Part shown: positions 33,231 to 45,743 of the stretch, piece after piece
Layout of the letters: every line of letters begins with the position of its first letter
Numbering within the stretch: the first letter of the stretch is position 1
NCBI GenBank assembly: GCA_947579665.1
Contig: OX388350.1
Coordinates: forward strand, 91,531,152-91,595,151
Length of the DNA: 64,000 nt
DNA from: Sympetrum striolatum
Taxonomy: Eukaryota; Arthropoda; Insecta; Odonata; Libellulidae
Reading direction: 5' to 3'
The notes under the pieces: generated by a model
Told to the model about the DNA's origin: nothing
What the model saw: only the letters and a program-made list of their open reading frames with translations
The model's database searches: none
Position numbers and translations under genes: made by a program

Positions 33231-34333
33231 GGATACTAATTCACAGCCTAAACCACAAGCGTGATTTACTTGAAATTTTTACGACGTATTGGCCATAACG
33301 TATAACCTCCAGAAAAATTGCGATTTTGAACCTCAGTGTCATAGGTTCGATTCCAGAGGGCCCCAAAGTCCCGATTTTTCCCGTTTAAATGCATTGCTTT
33401 GATTTTCAGGAATTAAAAAAAAATACTTTCCGGATAGGTAATGAATCGAAACTCAAGGAGCTTATATATATGGTCATGATCTATCGAAAACATAAATGAC
33501 TTTTACGGAAAATATCCTGGGTTCGATGCTAGGTAGATGCAAAAATCGGCCGTTTGAAATAAATTGAGGTTGATTTTCATTATTTTTTTTCATGCACTTA
33601 TTGAAATGATAGGAAGTTCTCGCTTATATGGAAGATGTATATTAAGCATAGTTTTTTGAAAAAAATGTTGATAAGACCTTACTGTTCCTTGGTTCGATGC
33701 CAGAGCACATAAACGTTTCTCTCATAAGGAATATAAGGGAAAAGTAGGACGTCATTTGAGGCAGTTACACCTAATATTTCTGCTTGAATTTTCACACATG
33801 GTTAAGAGATGTGATCTTCTTTAATGCTGCATAGAAAGTATTACCAGAAAGGCCCGGGTTCGAGGCCAGATGGTAAATATATCCCCTATTTAAAATGCAT
33901 TGAGTTAGTTTTCATTATTTATTTTGATGTATTAATCGAAATAATAGGTAAATCTTGCTTTGCTAGAAGATGTATATTGAGACTTGGTTTAAGAAAAAAA
34001 ATTAGATATTACCATGCTGTACCAGGGTTCGATGCCAGAGAACATAAAAATTTCTCTCATAAGGAATATATGGGAAAAGTAGGAAGTCCTTTAGGGCAGT
34101 TGAAGCAAATATTTCTGCTTGAATTTTCACACATAGTTAGAGGTGGTGATTTGCTGTTGTACTGCATTGGACATATCACCAGAAATACCCAGGTTCGATG
34201 CCAGACGATTAAATTGCAGCGAATTTTAAGAATATTTTTAATCTTTTTTTCTTTTGAGGACCGTCCCGATATGATGCCGAGATGAAATTAGTATTGCCGA
34301 TCTGCTTGCAGTATGCAAGCAACATTTTACTCG
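33231..34333 (+). repeat. Cassette C30, A/B hybrid, type 1 tail
   Basis: M6-M5 are A-like, M4-M1 B3-like (GCTAGAAGATGTATATTGAG shared with C20 and C45). B-cores 33346, 33522, 33693, 33859 (M3, TTCGAGGCC), 34028 and 34194. Hairpin 34304-34320. Head-to-head with C31 across only 10 bp of TA. Confidence 0.9.
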
Positions 34334-34379
34334 TATATATATACGAGTAAGATGTTGCTTGCATACTGCAAGCAGATCG
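34298..34379. other. Near-perfect 82-bp palindrome at C30/C31 head junction
   Basis: Centre between 34338 and 34339. Hairpins at 34304-34320 and 34357-34373 are exact mirror images. One mismatch was found by hand (34351, G for A). Confidence 0.85.
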
Positions 34380-35419
34380 ACAACACTAATTTCATATCGG
34401 CATTATATCGGGACGGTCCTTAAAAGAAAAAAAAAGATTGAAATTTTTCTTAAAATTCAGAGACATATGATCGTCTGGCATCGAACCCGGGTCTTTCCAG
34501 TGATACATACTATGCAGCACAATAGAACATCACCATCTCTAACTAAGTGTGAAAATTTAAGCAGAAATATGGGCTACAATTGCCTCAAAAGACGTTCTAA
34601 TTTTCACGAATTTTGATGCCTCTCTGGATTCGAACCAAGGACGATCTGGGAAATCTAAAAATTGTTTCTGAAAGTAATTTATGATCTTTATCTATATGCC
34701 GAATTTGAAATTTCTATCTTATTGTCAAAGATTTCAAAATAATTCCTAAAAATCAGATCAACTTCTGATTGAAGAGACACCTGGTGTTGAACCCAAGACA
34801 CATTGATAGCTGTGATTGCACTGTTTGATATGTATGTACTTGATCATTCTATAGGTCAAGTTTGAAGTCGATATCGTTCCGGGAAGTATCTAAAATTTGT
34901 TTCCGTTATCTCCGTAAGAAATGCATTGAGGAATTTAAATGTCCCTCTGGGATCGAACCAAGGACCATCAGCGAATATGTCAAATTTTATTATGATATAT
35001 TTTCATGATATCTAACCTCATACCGAATTTCAAGTTTCTATGCCATCGGATAAGGGTCCAAAAAAAAATCTTAAAAATCGCCACAATGCATTTTAAACGG
35101 CCGATTTTTGCCCCAACCTAGCATCGAACCAAGGATAATATTCGTAGATGTCTTTATGGTTTACTTTAGATATGCACGGCATCTAGCGATCCCTTGAATT
35201 TCAACTCTCTCCTTTTCCGGGAAGTGCCTCAAAAAAAATTTTGAAAATCCCCGCCATGTAATCTTATGGGGAAAATCGGGACTTTGGGGCCTTCTGGAAT
35301 CGAACCCATGACACCGAGGTTCAAAGTCGGCTTTTTCCTGGGAGTTTCACGTTATGGCCAATACGTGGTAAAAATTTCGAGTCAATGACGCCAGTAGTTT
35401 AGCCTGTGAATTAGTATCC
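34344..35419 (-). repeat. Cassette C31, A form, type 1 tail
   Basis: Complete. Hairpin 34357-34373; B-cores 34481, 34630, 34797 (M3, TTGAA, lost), 34953, 35124 and 35300. Past about 35335 the tail switches to a version (GGAGTTTCACG, GAGTCAATGACGCCAGTAG) shared with C3, C18 and C33, while M4-M5 match type 2-tailed C12; a mosaic. Confidence 0.92.
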
Positions 35420-35479
35420 TATCTGGGTATCTGGGTATATCATGAGTGAATCCGGAGAAGCATCTATATATAATAGATA

Positions 35480-36554
35480 CGAGTAAAATGTAGCTTGCAT
35501 ACTGCAAGCAGATCGGCAATACTAATTTCACATTGGCATAATATCGGGACGGTCCTCATAAGAAAAAAAAGGATTGAAATTTTTCTTAAAATTCGCGGAA
35601 ATTTCATCGTCTGGCATCGAACCCGGGTCTTACTGGTGAACCTACTATGAAGCACAATAGAAGAGCACCATCTCTAACTATGTGTGAAAATTCAAGCAGA
35701 AATGTTGGCTACAACTGCCTCAAAGGACGTTCTACTTTTCACGAATTTAAATTGCTCTCTGGATTCGAACCAAGGACGATCATCGAAATCTAAAATATTT
35801 TTCAGAATTTTATTTATGATCTCTAACTATATGCCGAATTTCAAGTTTCTATATTATTGGGAAAGGTTTCAAAATAATTCCTAAACATCTGATCAATTTC
35901 TGATTGCAGAGACACCTGGTGACGAACCCAGGACATATTGTAAACTGTGAATGAACAGTTTGATTTGTAAGTACCTGTTCTTGTATCCTGGAAAGTTTGA
36001 AGTCGATAGCATGCCGGGAAGTACCAAAATTTTCTTCCCGTTATCTCCATAAGAAATGCATTGTAGGAATTAAATGGCCCTCTGGGATCGAACCAAGGAC
36101 CATCAGCGATTATATAAAATTTGATTAACAAACATATTTAGGATATATATCCACGTGCCGAATTACAAGTATCCGTGTTATCGGAAAAGGATCCAAAAAA
36201 AATCTTCAAAATCGCCGCAATACATTTTAAATGGCAAATTTTTGCCCCGACCTAGCATCGAACCATGGACCATATTCGGTGATGTCTTTCTGATTTACAT
36301 TGGAGTTGCACGGCTTCTAGCGATCCCTCGAATTTAAACTCTCTACTTTTCCGGGAAGTGCCTCAAAAAAAATTTCGAAAATCCCCGCCATGTATTCTTA
36401 TGGAGAAAATCGCGACTTTAGGGCCTTCTGGAATCGAACCTATGACACCGAGGTTCAATGTCGGCCTTTACTCTGGAGGTTACACATTATGGCCAATATG
36501 TCGTAAAAATTTCAGGTCAATGTCGCTCTTGGTTTAGCCTGTGAATTTGTATCC
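35480..36554 (-). repeat. Cassette C32, A form, type 1 tail
   Basis: Complete. Hairpin 35493-35509; B-cores 35617, 35765, 35922 (M3, ACGAA, lost), 36088, 36258 and 36434. The spacer has CTGGGTAT octamers and one minisatellite copy. Confidence 0.92.
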
Positions 36555-36611
36555 TATCTGGGTATCTGGGTATATATATGAATGAATCCGGAGAAGCATC
36601 TATATCTATTA

Positions 36612-37682
36612 CGAGTAAAATGAAGCTTGCATACTGCAAGCAGATCGACAACACTAATTTCGTAACGGCATTATATCGGGACGGTCCCGGAAAGAAAAAA
36701 AGGATTGAAAATATACTTAAAATTCGCTCAAATTTAATCGTCTGGCATCGAACCCGGGTCTTTTTGGTGAAATTACTATGCAGCACATCAGAAGATCATC
36801 TTCTTTAAATGCGTGTGAAAATTCAAGCAGAAATATTGGCTGCAACTGCCTCAAACGAAGACCTACTTTTCACGAATGTTAATAGCTCTCTGGATTCGAA
36901 CCAAGGACGATCTAGGAAAAATAAAATATGTTTTAGAAATGTATCTATAATTTCTATATATAAGCCGAATTTCAAGTTTTAATATTATTGGGAAGGGGTT
37001 CAAAATAATTCTTAAAAATCGGATCAGTGACTGATTGTAGAGACGCCTGGTGTCAAACCCTGGACGTATTGGAAGCTGTTAATGCCCAAAATGACTTGCT
37101 AGGACCTGATCTAATTTCACAGAAAGTTTGAAGTCGATATCATGCCGGGAAGTACCTAATATGTGTTTCCGTTATTCCCATAAGAAATGCATTGTGGAGT
37201 GCAAATGGCCCTCTGGGATCGAACCGAGGACCATAAGCGAATACAAAAAATTTGATTATGAAATAAATTTATGATCTCCAACCTCATGCCAAATTTCAAG
37301 TATCCATGCCATCGGGAAAGGGCCCAAAAAAATTATAAAAATCGCCACAATGCTTATTAAACGGCCGATTTTTGCATCGAACTAGCATCGAACTTAGGAT
37401 ATTTTCCGTAAAACTCATTTATGATTTCGATAGATCATTACCATATCTATAGGCTCCTTGAGTTTTATTTCTCTACCTATCCGGAAAGTATTTTTTTTTA
37501 TTCCCGAAAATCACGGTAATGCATTTAAACGGGAAAAATCGGGACTTTGGGCCCCTCTGGAATCGAACCTATGACACTGAGGATCAAAGTCGCTTTTTTC
37601 CTGGGGGTTTCACGTTATGGCCAATACGTGGTAAAAATTTCGAGTCAATGACGCCAGTAGTTTACCCTGTGAATTAGTATCC
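36612..37682 (-). repeat. Cassette C33, A form, type 1 tail
   Basis: Complete. Hairpin 36625-36641; B-cores 36748, 36896, 37053 (M3, TCAAA, lost), 37219, 37388 and 37563. M1-M4 belong to the C6/C48 lineage, M5-M6 to the C18 lineage, another mosaic. Confidence 0.92.
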
Positions 37683-37738
37683 TATCTGGGTATCTGGGTA
37701 TATCATGAATGAATCCGGAGAAGCATCTATATCTATTA

Positions 37739-38810
37739 TGAGTGCAATGTAGCTTGCATACTGCAAGCAGATCGGCAATATTATTTTATTTCGGCATCAT
37801 ATCGAGACGGTCCTCTTTAGAAAAAAAAGGATTAAATTTTTTCTTAAAATTCGCTGAAATTTCATCGTCTGGAATCGAACCCGGGTCTTACTGAAAACCT
37901 ACTATGAAACACAATAGAAGATCACCATCTCTAACTATGTGTGAAAATTCAAGCAGAAATATTGGCTACAACTGCCTCAAAAGACGCTCTAATGTTCACG
38001 AATGTAAATGGCTCTCGGGACTCGAACCAAGGACGATCTTTGAAATTTAAAAAATGTTTCTGAGAGTATTTAATGATCTCAATCTATATGCCAAATTTCA
38101 AGTTTCTATATTATTGGGAAAGGTTTCAAAATAATTCCTAAAAAACGGATCAACTTCTGATTGCAGAGACACCTGGTGTCGAACCCAGGACACATTGATA
38201 GCTATGAATGCATAGTTAGATTTGTTAAGACTGGATCTTCTATCATGCAAAGTTTTAAGTCGATAGCATGCCGGGAAGTACCTTAAACTTGTTTCCGTTA
38301 TCTCCATAAGAAATGCATTGAGGAATGTAAATGGCCCTCTGGGATCGAACCAAGGAACATCAGGGAAAGCATAAAAATCGATTATGAAATATATTTATGA
38401 TATCTAACTCCAACCCGAATTTCAAGTTTCCATGCCATCGGGAAAGGGTCCAAAAAAAATCTTAAAAATCGCCACAATGCAATTTAAACGGCCGATATTT
38501 GCCCCGACCTAGCATCGAACCCAGGATATTTTCCGTAAAACTCATTTATGTTTTCGATAGATCATGTTCATATATATAGGCTCCTTGAGTTTTGATTCTC
38601 TACCTATCCGGGAAGTATTTTTTTTTAAATCCCGAAAATCAAAGCAATGCATTTAAACGGGAAAAATCGGGACTTTGGAGCCCCCTGGCATCGAACCCAT
38701 GACACTGAGGATCCTAATCGCAATTTTTCTGGTGGTTACACGTTATGGCCAATACGCCGTAAAAATTTCAGCTCAATCACTCTTGTGGTTTAGGCTGTGA
38801 GTTTGTATCC
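37739..38810 (-). repeat. Cassette C34, A form, type 1 tail, degenerate head end
   Basis: Head reads TGAGTGCAATG instead of CGAGTAAAATG, but the hairpin (37752-37768) is unchanged. B-cores 37875, 38022, 38179, 38345, 38515 and 38691 (GGCATCGAACC), all intact. Confidence 0.92.
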
Positions 38811-38866
38811 TCTCTATATATATCTATTATATATAGATGCTTCTCCGGATTCATTCATATATCATA

Positions 38867-39941
38867 CGAGTAAAATGTTGCTTGCATACTGCAAGCAGAT
38901 CGACAACACTATTTTCATGTCGGCATCATATCCGGACGGCCATCAAAAGAAAAAAAAAAGATTGACATTTTTCTTAAAATTTGCCTAAATTCCATCCTCC
39001 GGCATCGAACCCGGGTCTTTACAGTGAACTTACTATGCAGCACAATAGAACATCACCATCTCTAACGATGTGTGAAAATTCAAGCAGAAATATGGGCTAC
39101 AACTGCCTCAAAAGACGTTCTAATTTTTACGAATTGAAATGGCTCTCTGGATTCGAACCAAGGACGATCTTGGAAATCTAAAAAATGTTTCTGAAAGTTA
39201 TTTATGATCTCTATCTATATGCCGAACTTGAAGTTTCTATATTATTGGCAAAGGTTTCAAAATAATTCCTAAAAATCGGATTAACTTCTGATTGCAGAGA
39301 CACCTGGTGTCGAACCCAGGACTCTTTGATAGCTGTGAATGCACTGTTTGATTTGTAGGGACTTGATCTTTGTACATGCAAAGTTTGAAGTTGATATCGT
39401 GCCGGGAAGTACCTAAAATTTGTTTCCGTTATCTCCGTAAGAAAAGCATTGGGAAGTGCAAATGGTCCTCTGGGATCGAACCAAGGACCATAAGCTAATA
39501 TGTAAAATTTGATTATGAAATAAATTCATGATATCTATCGACGTGCCGAGTTTCAATAATCCATGTTATCGGGAAAGGATCCAAAAAAAATCTTAAAAAT
39601 CGCCGCAATGCATTTTAAACGGCCGATTTTTGCCCCGGCCTAGCATCGAACCAAGGACAATATTTGAAGATGTCTTTCCGATTTTCGTTGGTTATGCACG
39701 GCATTTAGCGGTCCCTCGAGTTTCAACTCTCTGCTTTTTCGGGAAGTGCCTCAAAAAAATTTTCGAAAATCCCCGCCATGTAATCTTATGGGGAAAATCG
39801 CGACTTTGGGGCCCTCTGGAATCGAACCCATGACACTGAGGTTCAAAATCGCAATTTTTCTGGAGGTTATACGTTATGGCCAATATGTCGTAAAAATTTC
39901 AAGCCATTGACGCTAGTGGTTTAGCCTGTGACTTTGTATCC
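38867..39941 (-). repeat. Cassette C35, A form, type 1 tail
   Basis: Complete. Hairpin 38880-38896; B-cores 39005, 39153, 39310, 39476, 39646 and 39822, all intact. M1-M5 are nearly the same as in C44, but the tails differ (type 1 here, type 2 in C44). Confidence 0.92.
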
Positions 39942-40073
39942 TCTCTATATATATATATATATATATGAATATATATATGAATATATGATATATGAATGAA
40001 TCCGGAGAAGCATCTATATATATATATATATCATATATATATTCATATATTCATATATATATATATATAGAGA
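39942..40073. repeat. Palindromic tail-to-tail spacer C35/C36
   Basis: Runs CTCTCTATATA, TA tract, TATGAATATATATATGAATA, one minisatellite copy, then TCATATATATATTCATATAT and TATATAGAGAGG. The arms mirror each other around the minisatellite copy. Confidence 0.88.
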
Positions 40074-41148
40074 GGATACAAAGTCACAGCCTAAACCACA
40101 AGCGTCATTGACTTGAAATTTTTACGACATATTGGCCATAACGTATAACCTCCAGAAAAATTGCGATTTTGAACCTCAGTGTCATGGGTTCGATTCTAGA
40201 GGGCCCCAAAGTCCCGATTTTTCCCGTTTAAATGCATTGCTTTGATTTTCGGGAATTTAAAAAAAATACTTTCCGGATAGGTAGAGAATCGAAACTCAAG
40301 GAGCCTATATATATGGTCATCATCTATCGAAAACATAAATGAGTTTTACGGAAAATATCCTGGGTTCGATGCTAGGTTGGGGCAAAAATCGGCTGTTTAA
40401 AATGCATTGTGGCGATATTTAAGATTTTTTTTGGACCCCTTCCCGATGGCATGGAAACTTGAAATTTGGCATGGGGTTAGAAATTATAAATATATTTCAT
40501 AATCAAATTTTTTTTATTCGCTTATGGTCCTTGGTTCGATCCCAGAGGGCCATTTGCACTCCACAATGCATTTCTTATGGGGATAACGGAAACAAATTTT
40601 AGGTACTTCCCGGCATGCTATCGACTCAAAACTTAGCATGATAGAATAACCAGTCTTAACAAATCAAACTATGCATTCATAGCTATCAATGTGTCCTGGG
40701 TTCGACACCAGGTGTCTCTGCAATCAGAAGTTGATCCGATTTTTAGGAATTATTTTGAAACCTTTCCTAATAATATAGAAACTTGAAATTTGGCATATAG
40801 ATTGAGATCAATAATAACTTTCAGAAACATTTTTTAAATTTCCAAGATCGTCCTTGGTTCGAGTCCCGAGAGCCATTTACATTCATGAACATTAGAGCGT
40901 CTTTTGAGGCAGTTGTAGCCAATATTTCTGCTTGAATTTTCACACATAGTTAGAGATGGTGATCTTCTATTGTGTTTCATAGTAGGTTTTCCAGTTAGAC
41001 CCGGGTTCGATTCCAGACGATGAAATTTCAGCGAATTTTAAGAAAAAATTAAATCCTTTTTTTTTCTTATGAGGACCGTCCCGATGTGATGCCGATATGA
41101 AATTAGTATGGCCGATCTGCTTGCAGTATGCAAGCTACATTTTACTCG
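40074..41148 (+). repeat. Cassette C36, A form, type 1 tail
   Basis: Complete. B-cores 40189, 40365, 40535, 40701, 40858 and 41006, all intact. Hairpin 41119-41135. Head-to-head with C37 across 57 bp with one minisatellite copy. Confidence 0.92.
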
Positions 41149-41205
41149 TATATATATATGGATACATGAATGAATCCGGAGAAGCATCTATATATAATAG
41201 ATATA

Positions 41206-42277
41206 CGAGTAAAATGTTGCTTGCATACTGCAAGCAGATCGACAACACTAATTTCATATCGGCATTATATCGGGACGGTCCTCAAAAGAAAAAAAAAAAA
41301 TGATTTAATTTTTTCTGAAAATTCGCTGAAATTTATCGTCTTGCATCAAACCCGGGTCTTACTGGTAAACCTACTATGAAACAAAATAGAAGATCACCAT
41401 CTCTAACTATGTGTGAAAATTCAAGCTGAAATATTGGTTACAACTGCCTCAAAAGACGTTCTAATTTTTACGAATGTGAATGGCTCTCGGGACTCGAACC
41501 AAGGACGATCTTGGAAATCTAAAAAATGTTTTTGAATGATATTTATGATCTCTATCTATATGCCGAATTTCAAGTTTCTATAATATAGGGAAAGGTTTCA
41601 AAATAATTCCTAAAAATCGGATCAACTTCTGATTGCAGAGACACCTGGTGTCGAACCCAGGACACATTGATAGCTGTGAATGCACTATTTGATATGTATG
41701 GACTTGATCTTTCCATATGCAAAGTTTGAAATCGATATCGTGCCGGAAAGTACCTAAAATTTGTTTCCGTTATCTCCGTAAGAAATGCATTGAGGAATAC
41801 AAATGTCCCTCTGGGATTGAACCAAGGACCATCAACGAATATGTAAAATGCGATTAAGATATGTTTTTATGGTGTCTAACCTCATACCGAATTTCAAGTT
41901 TCTATGCCATCGGAAAAGGATCCAAAAAAAATCTTAAAAATCGCCACAGTGCATTTTAAACGGCAGATTTTTGCCCCGACCTAGCATCGAACCAAGGATA
42001 ATATTCGTAGATGTCTTTATGGTTTCCTTTAGATATGCGCAGCACTTAGCGATCCCTCGAGTTTCAACTCTCTCCTTTTCCGGGAAGTGCCTCAAAAAAA
42101 TTTTCGAAAATCCCCGCCATGTATTCTTATGGAGAAAATCGCGACTTTGGGGCCTTCTGGAATTGAACCCATGACACTGAGGTTCAAAGTCGCTTTTTTC
42201 CTGGGGGTTTCACGTTATGGCCAATATGTCATAAAAATTTCAAGTCAATGACGCTTGTGGTTTAGCCTGTGAATTTT
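41206..42277 (-). repeat. Cassette C37, A form, truncated type 1 tail, three decayed B boxes
   Basis: Hairpin 41219-41235; B-cores 41346 (TCAAA), 41494, 41651, 41817 (TTGAA), 41987 and 42163 (TTGAA). All three losses are CpG transitions. The tail stops at GTGAATTTTATA without GTATCC and joins C38 across only 15 bp. Confidence 0.9.
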
Positions 42278-42292
42278 ATAATAGATAGATAT

Positions 42293-43365
42293 AGGGGATC
42301 AAAATTCTAACCATGTTCCACAAGTGCCACTGCCTTGAAATTTGTACGACATATTGGCCATAACGTATATCCTCCAGAAAAAAGCCGACTTTGAACCTCG
42401 GTGTCATGGGTTCGATTCCAGAAGGCCCCAAATTTGCGAATTTCTCCATAAGAATACATGGCGGGGATTTTCGAAACTTTTTTTGAGGCACTTCCCGGAA
42501 AAATAAGAGTTGAAACTCGAGGGATCGCTAGACGCTGTGGATATCTAAAGGAAACCATAAAGACAATTAAGAAGATTATCCTTGGCTCGATGCTAGGTAA
42601 GGGCAAATTTTCTCCCGTTTAATTTACATTGCGATTTTTGAGATTTTTTTAAATTACTTCCAGCTGACTTGGAAACTTGAAACTTGGCACGTGGATGTAT
42701 ATCATAAATACATTTTATAATCAAATTTTAGCAACTCGCTGATGGTCCTTGGTTCGATCCCAGAGGGCCATTTACATCCTACAATGCTTTTCTTATGGAG
42801 ATTACGGAAGCAAATTTTCGGTACTTCCTGGCAAGTTGTTAACTTCAAACTTTGCATTTAATAAGATCTGGTCAAACCAAGTCATAATGTGTTTTCACAG
42901 CTGCCAGTAGGTCCTGGCTTCGACACCAGGCGTCTCTACAATCAGTAATTGATTCAATATTTAGGAACTATTTTGAACCCTTTCCCAATAATATAGAAAC
43001 TTCAATTCGGCATATAGATAGAGATCATAAATAATTTTCAGAAACATGTTTTAGATTTCCAAGATCGTCCTTGTTTCGAATCCAGAGAGCCATTTACATT
43101 CGTGAAAATTAGAACGTCTTTTGAGGCAGTTGTAGCCAATATTTCTGCTTGAATTTTCACACATAGTTAGAGACGGTGATCTTCTATTGTGCTGCATAGA
43201 AATTTACCAGTAAGTCCCGGGTTCGATGCCAGACGATAAAATTGCAGCGAATTTTAAGAATATTTTGAATCTTTTTTTTGTTCTTTTGAGAACCGTCCCG
43301 ATATGATGCCGAAATGAAATTAGTATTGCCGATCTGCTTGCAGTATGCAAGCTACATTTTACTCG
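42293..43365 (+). repeat. Cassette C38, A form, type 2 tail
   Basis: Complete. B-cores 42411, 42586 (M5, CTCGA, lost), 42753, 42919, 43075 and 43222. Hairpin 43336-43352. M5-M3 follow C4 and C29, while the tail follows C2. Confidence 0.92.
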
Positions 43366-43393
43366 TATACCTATATAGATAGATAGATAGATA

Positions 43394-44467
43394 GGATACT
43401 AATTCACAGCCTAAACCACAAGCGTGATTGACTTGAAATTTTTACGGCGAATTGGCCATAACGTACAACCACCAGAAAAAATGCGATTTTGAACCTCAGT
43501 GTCATGGGTTCGATTCCAGAAGGCCTCAAAGTCGCGATTTTCTCCATAAGGATACATGGCGGGGATTTTCGAAAATTTTTTTGGTGCACTTCCCGGAAAC
43601 GTAGAGAATTGACATTCAAGGGATCGCTAGAAGCCGTGCAACTCCAACGTAATTCAGAAAGACATCGACGAATATGGTCCATGGTTCGATCCTAGGTCGG
43701 GGCAAATATCGGCCGTTTAAAATGCATTGCGGCGATTTTGAAGATTTTTTTTGGATCCTTTCCCGATAACAAGGATACTTGAAACTCGGCACGTGGATAG
43801 ATATAATGAATATATTTCATAATAAAATTTTACATGTTCGCTGATGGTTCTTGGTTCGATCCCGGAGGGCCATTTGCACTTCTCAATGCATTTCTTACGG
43901 AGATGACGGAAACAAAATATAGGTCTTTCCCGGCATGCTATCGACTTCAAACTTTCCATGATACAAGAGCAGGTACTTACAAATCAAACTGTTCATTCAC
44001 AGTTTAAAATATGTCCTGGGTTCGACACCAGGTGTCTCTGCAATCAGAAGTTGAACCGATTTTTAGGAATTATTTTGAAACCTTTCCCAATAATATAGAA
44101 ACTTGAAATTCAGCATATACTTAGATATCATAAATAGGTTTCTGAAACATATTTTAGATTTCGATGATCGTCCTTGGTTCGAATCCAGAGAGCCATTTAA
44201 ATTCGTGAAAAGTAGAACGTCTTTTGAGGCAGTTGTAGCAAACATTTCTGCTTGAATTTTCACACATGGTTAGAGATGATGATCTTCTATTGTGCTGCAT
44301 AGTAAGTTCACAGTAAAGACCCGGGTTCGATGCCAGACGGTGGAATTTAGGCAAATTTTAAGAAAAATTTCAATCTTTTTTTTTCTTTTGATGGCCGTCC
44401 GGATATGATGCCGACATGAAAATAGTGTTGCCGATCTGCTTGCAGTATGCAAGCAACATTTTACTCG
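43394..44467 (+). repeat. Cassette C39, A form, type 1 tail
   Basis: Complete. B-cores 43509, 43685, 43855, 44021, 44178 and 44326, all intact. Hairpin 44438-44454. Confidence 0.92.
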
Positions 44468-44627
44468 TATAATAGATAGATGCTTCTCCGGATTCATTCA
44501 TGTATCTATTATATGTAGACGTTTCTCCGGATATACCTATCTATTATATATAGACGCTTCTCCGGATATCTATTATATATAGATGCTTCTCCGGATTCAT
44601 TCATATATATACCTATATAGATAGATA
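44468..44627. repeat. Minisatellite array, four inverse copies of two variants
   Basis: Four copies of AGA(T/C)G(C/T)TTCTCCGGAT in the same (inverse) orientation. The outer two end in TCATTCAT; the inner two carry the ACG variant and run into ATACC or ATCTATT. The clearest place where both minisatellite variants sit side by side. Confidence 0.88.
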
Positions 44628-45715
44628 GGATACAAATTCACAGCCTAAACTACAAGCGTCATTGATCTGAAATTTTTATGACATATTGGCCATAACGTGA
44701 AACCCCCAGGAAAAAAGAGACTTTGATCCTCAGTGTCATAGGTTCGATTCCAGAGGGCCCCAAAGTCCCGATTTTTCCCGTTTGCCGTGATTTTCGGGAA
44801 TTAAAAAAAAATACTTTCCGGATAGGTAGAGAAGTAAAACTCAAGGTGCCTATATTTATGGTCTTGGACTTTCGGAAACATCAATGACTTTTACAAAAGT
44901 TATCCTGGGTTCGATGCTAGGAGGATGCAAAGATCTGCCCTTTAAAATACATGGGAGCCGTTTTTCATTATTTTTTTAGATGCACTTATCGAAATGATAG
45001 GATGTTCGTGCTTGGCTGGAAGATGTATGGTACGAATAAGTTTTAGAAAAAAATTTTCATAAGACCGTACTGTTCCTGGGTTCGAAGCCAGAGCACAATA
45101 ACGTTTCTCTCATAAGGAATATAAAGGAAAAGTAGGACGTCATTTGAGGCAGTTGTAACCAATATTTCTGCTTGAATTTGCATACGCGGTTAGAGATGGT
45201 GTTTTTCTTTTGTGCTGCATAGAAAGTATTGCCTGAAAGACCCGGGTTCGATGCCGGGCGGTAAAAATATCACCCATATATAATACTATGGGGTATCTTT
45301 TCATAATTTTTTTATGCATTTATCGATATGTAATGGAGCTCTTGCTTAGATGGAAGATGTATATTAACACTTTGTTTAAGAAAAAAAATAGATAAGACCA
45401 TGCTGTTCCTGGGTTCGATGCCAGAGCACATTATAATTTCTCAAATAAGGAGTGTATGTGAATAGTAGGACGTCGTTTGAGGTAGTTGCACCTAATAGTT
45501 TTGCTTGAATTTTCACACTTAGTTTGATATGGTAATTTTCTATTTTGCTGCATAGTAAGTACACCAGGAAGACCGGGGTTCGCTGCCAGGTGATTAAATT
45601 GCAGCGAATTCTACGAATATTTTGAATTTTTTTTTTCTTTTGATGTCCGTCCCGATATGATGCCGATATGAAATTAGTGTTGTCGATCTGCTTGCAGTAT
45701 GCAAGCTACATTTTA
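44628..45715 (+). repeat. Cassette C40, B1 form, clipped head end
   Basis: B-cores 44743, 44910, 45081, 45247, 45414 and 45579 (M1, TTCGC). The M6-M5 spacing is 167, not 176, because of a short deletion (TTTCCCGTTTGCCGTGATTT). Hairpin 45690-45706 is present but the sequence after it stops at ACATTTTATATA, so the final ACTCG is missing. Confidence 0.92.
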
Positions 45716-45743
45716 TATACCTATATAGATAGATAGATAGATA

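Noticed and set aside
33824..34285. 153-codon open frame in C30
   Set aside because: It spans M3-M1 of a hybrid cassette; the matching region in sister cassettes C20 and C45 carries no frame of that length, and the peptide has no recognisable domain.
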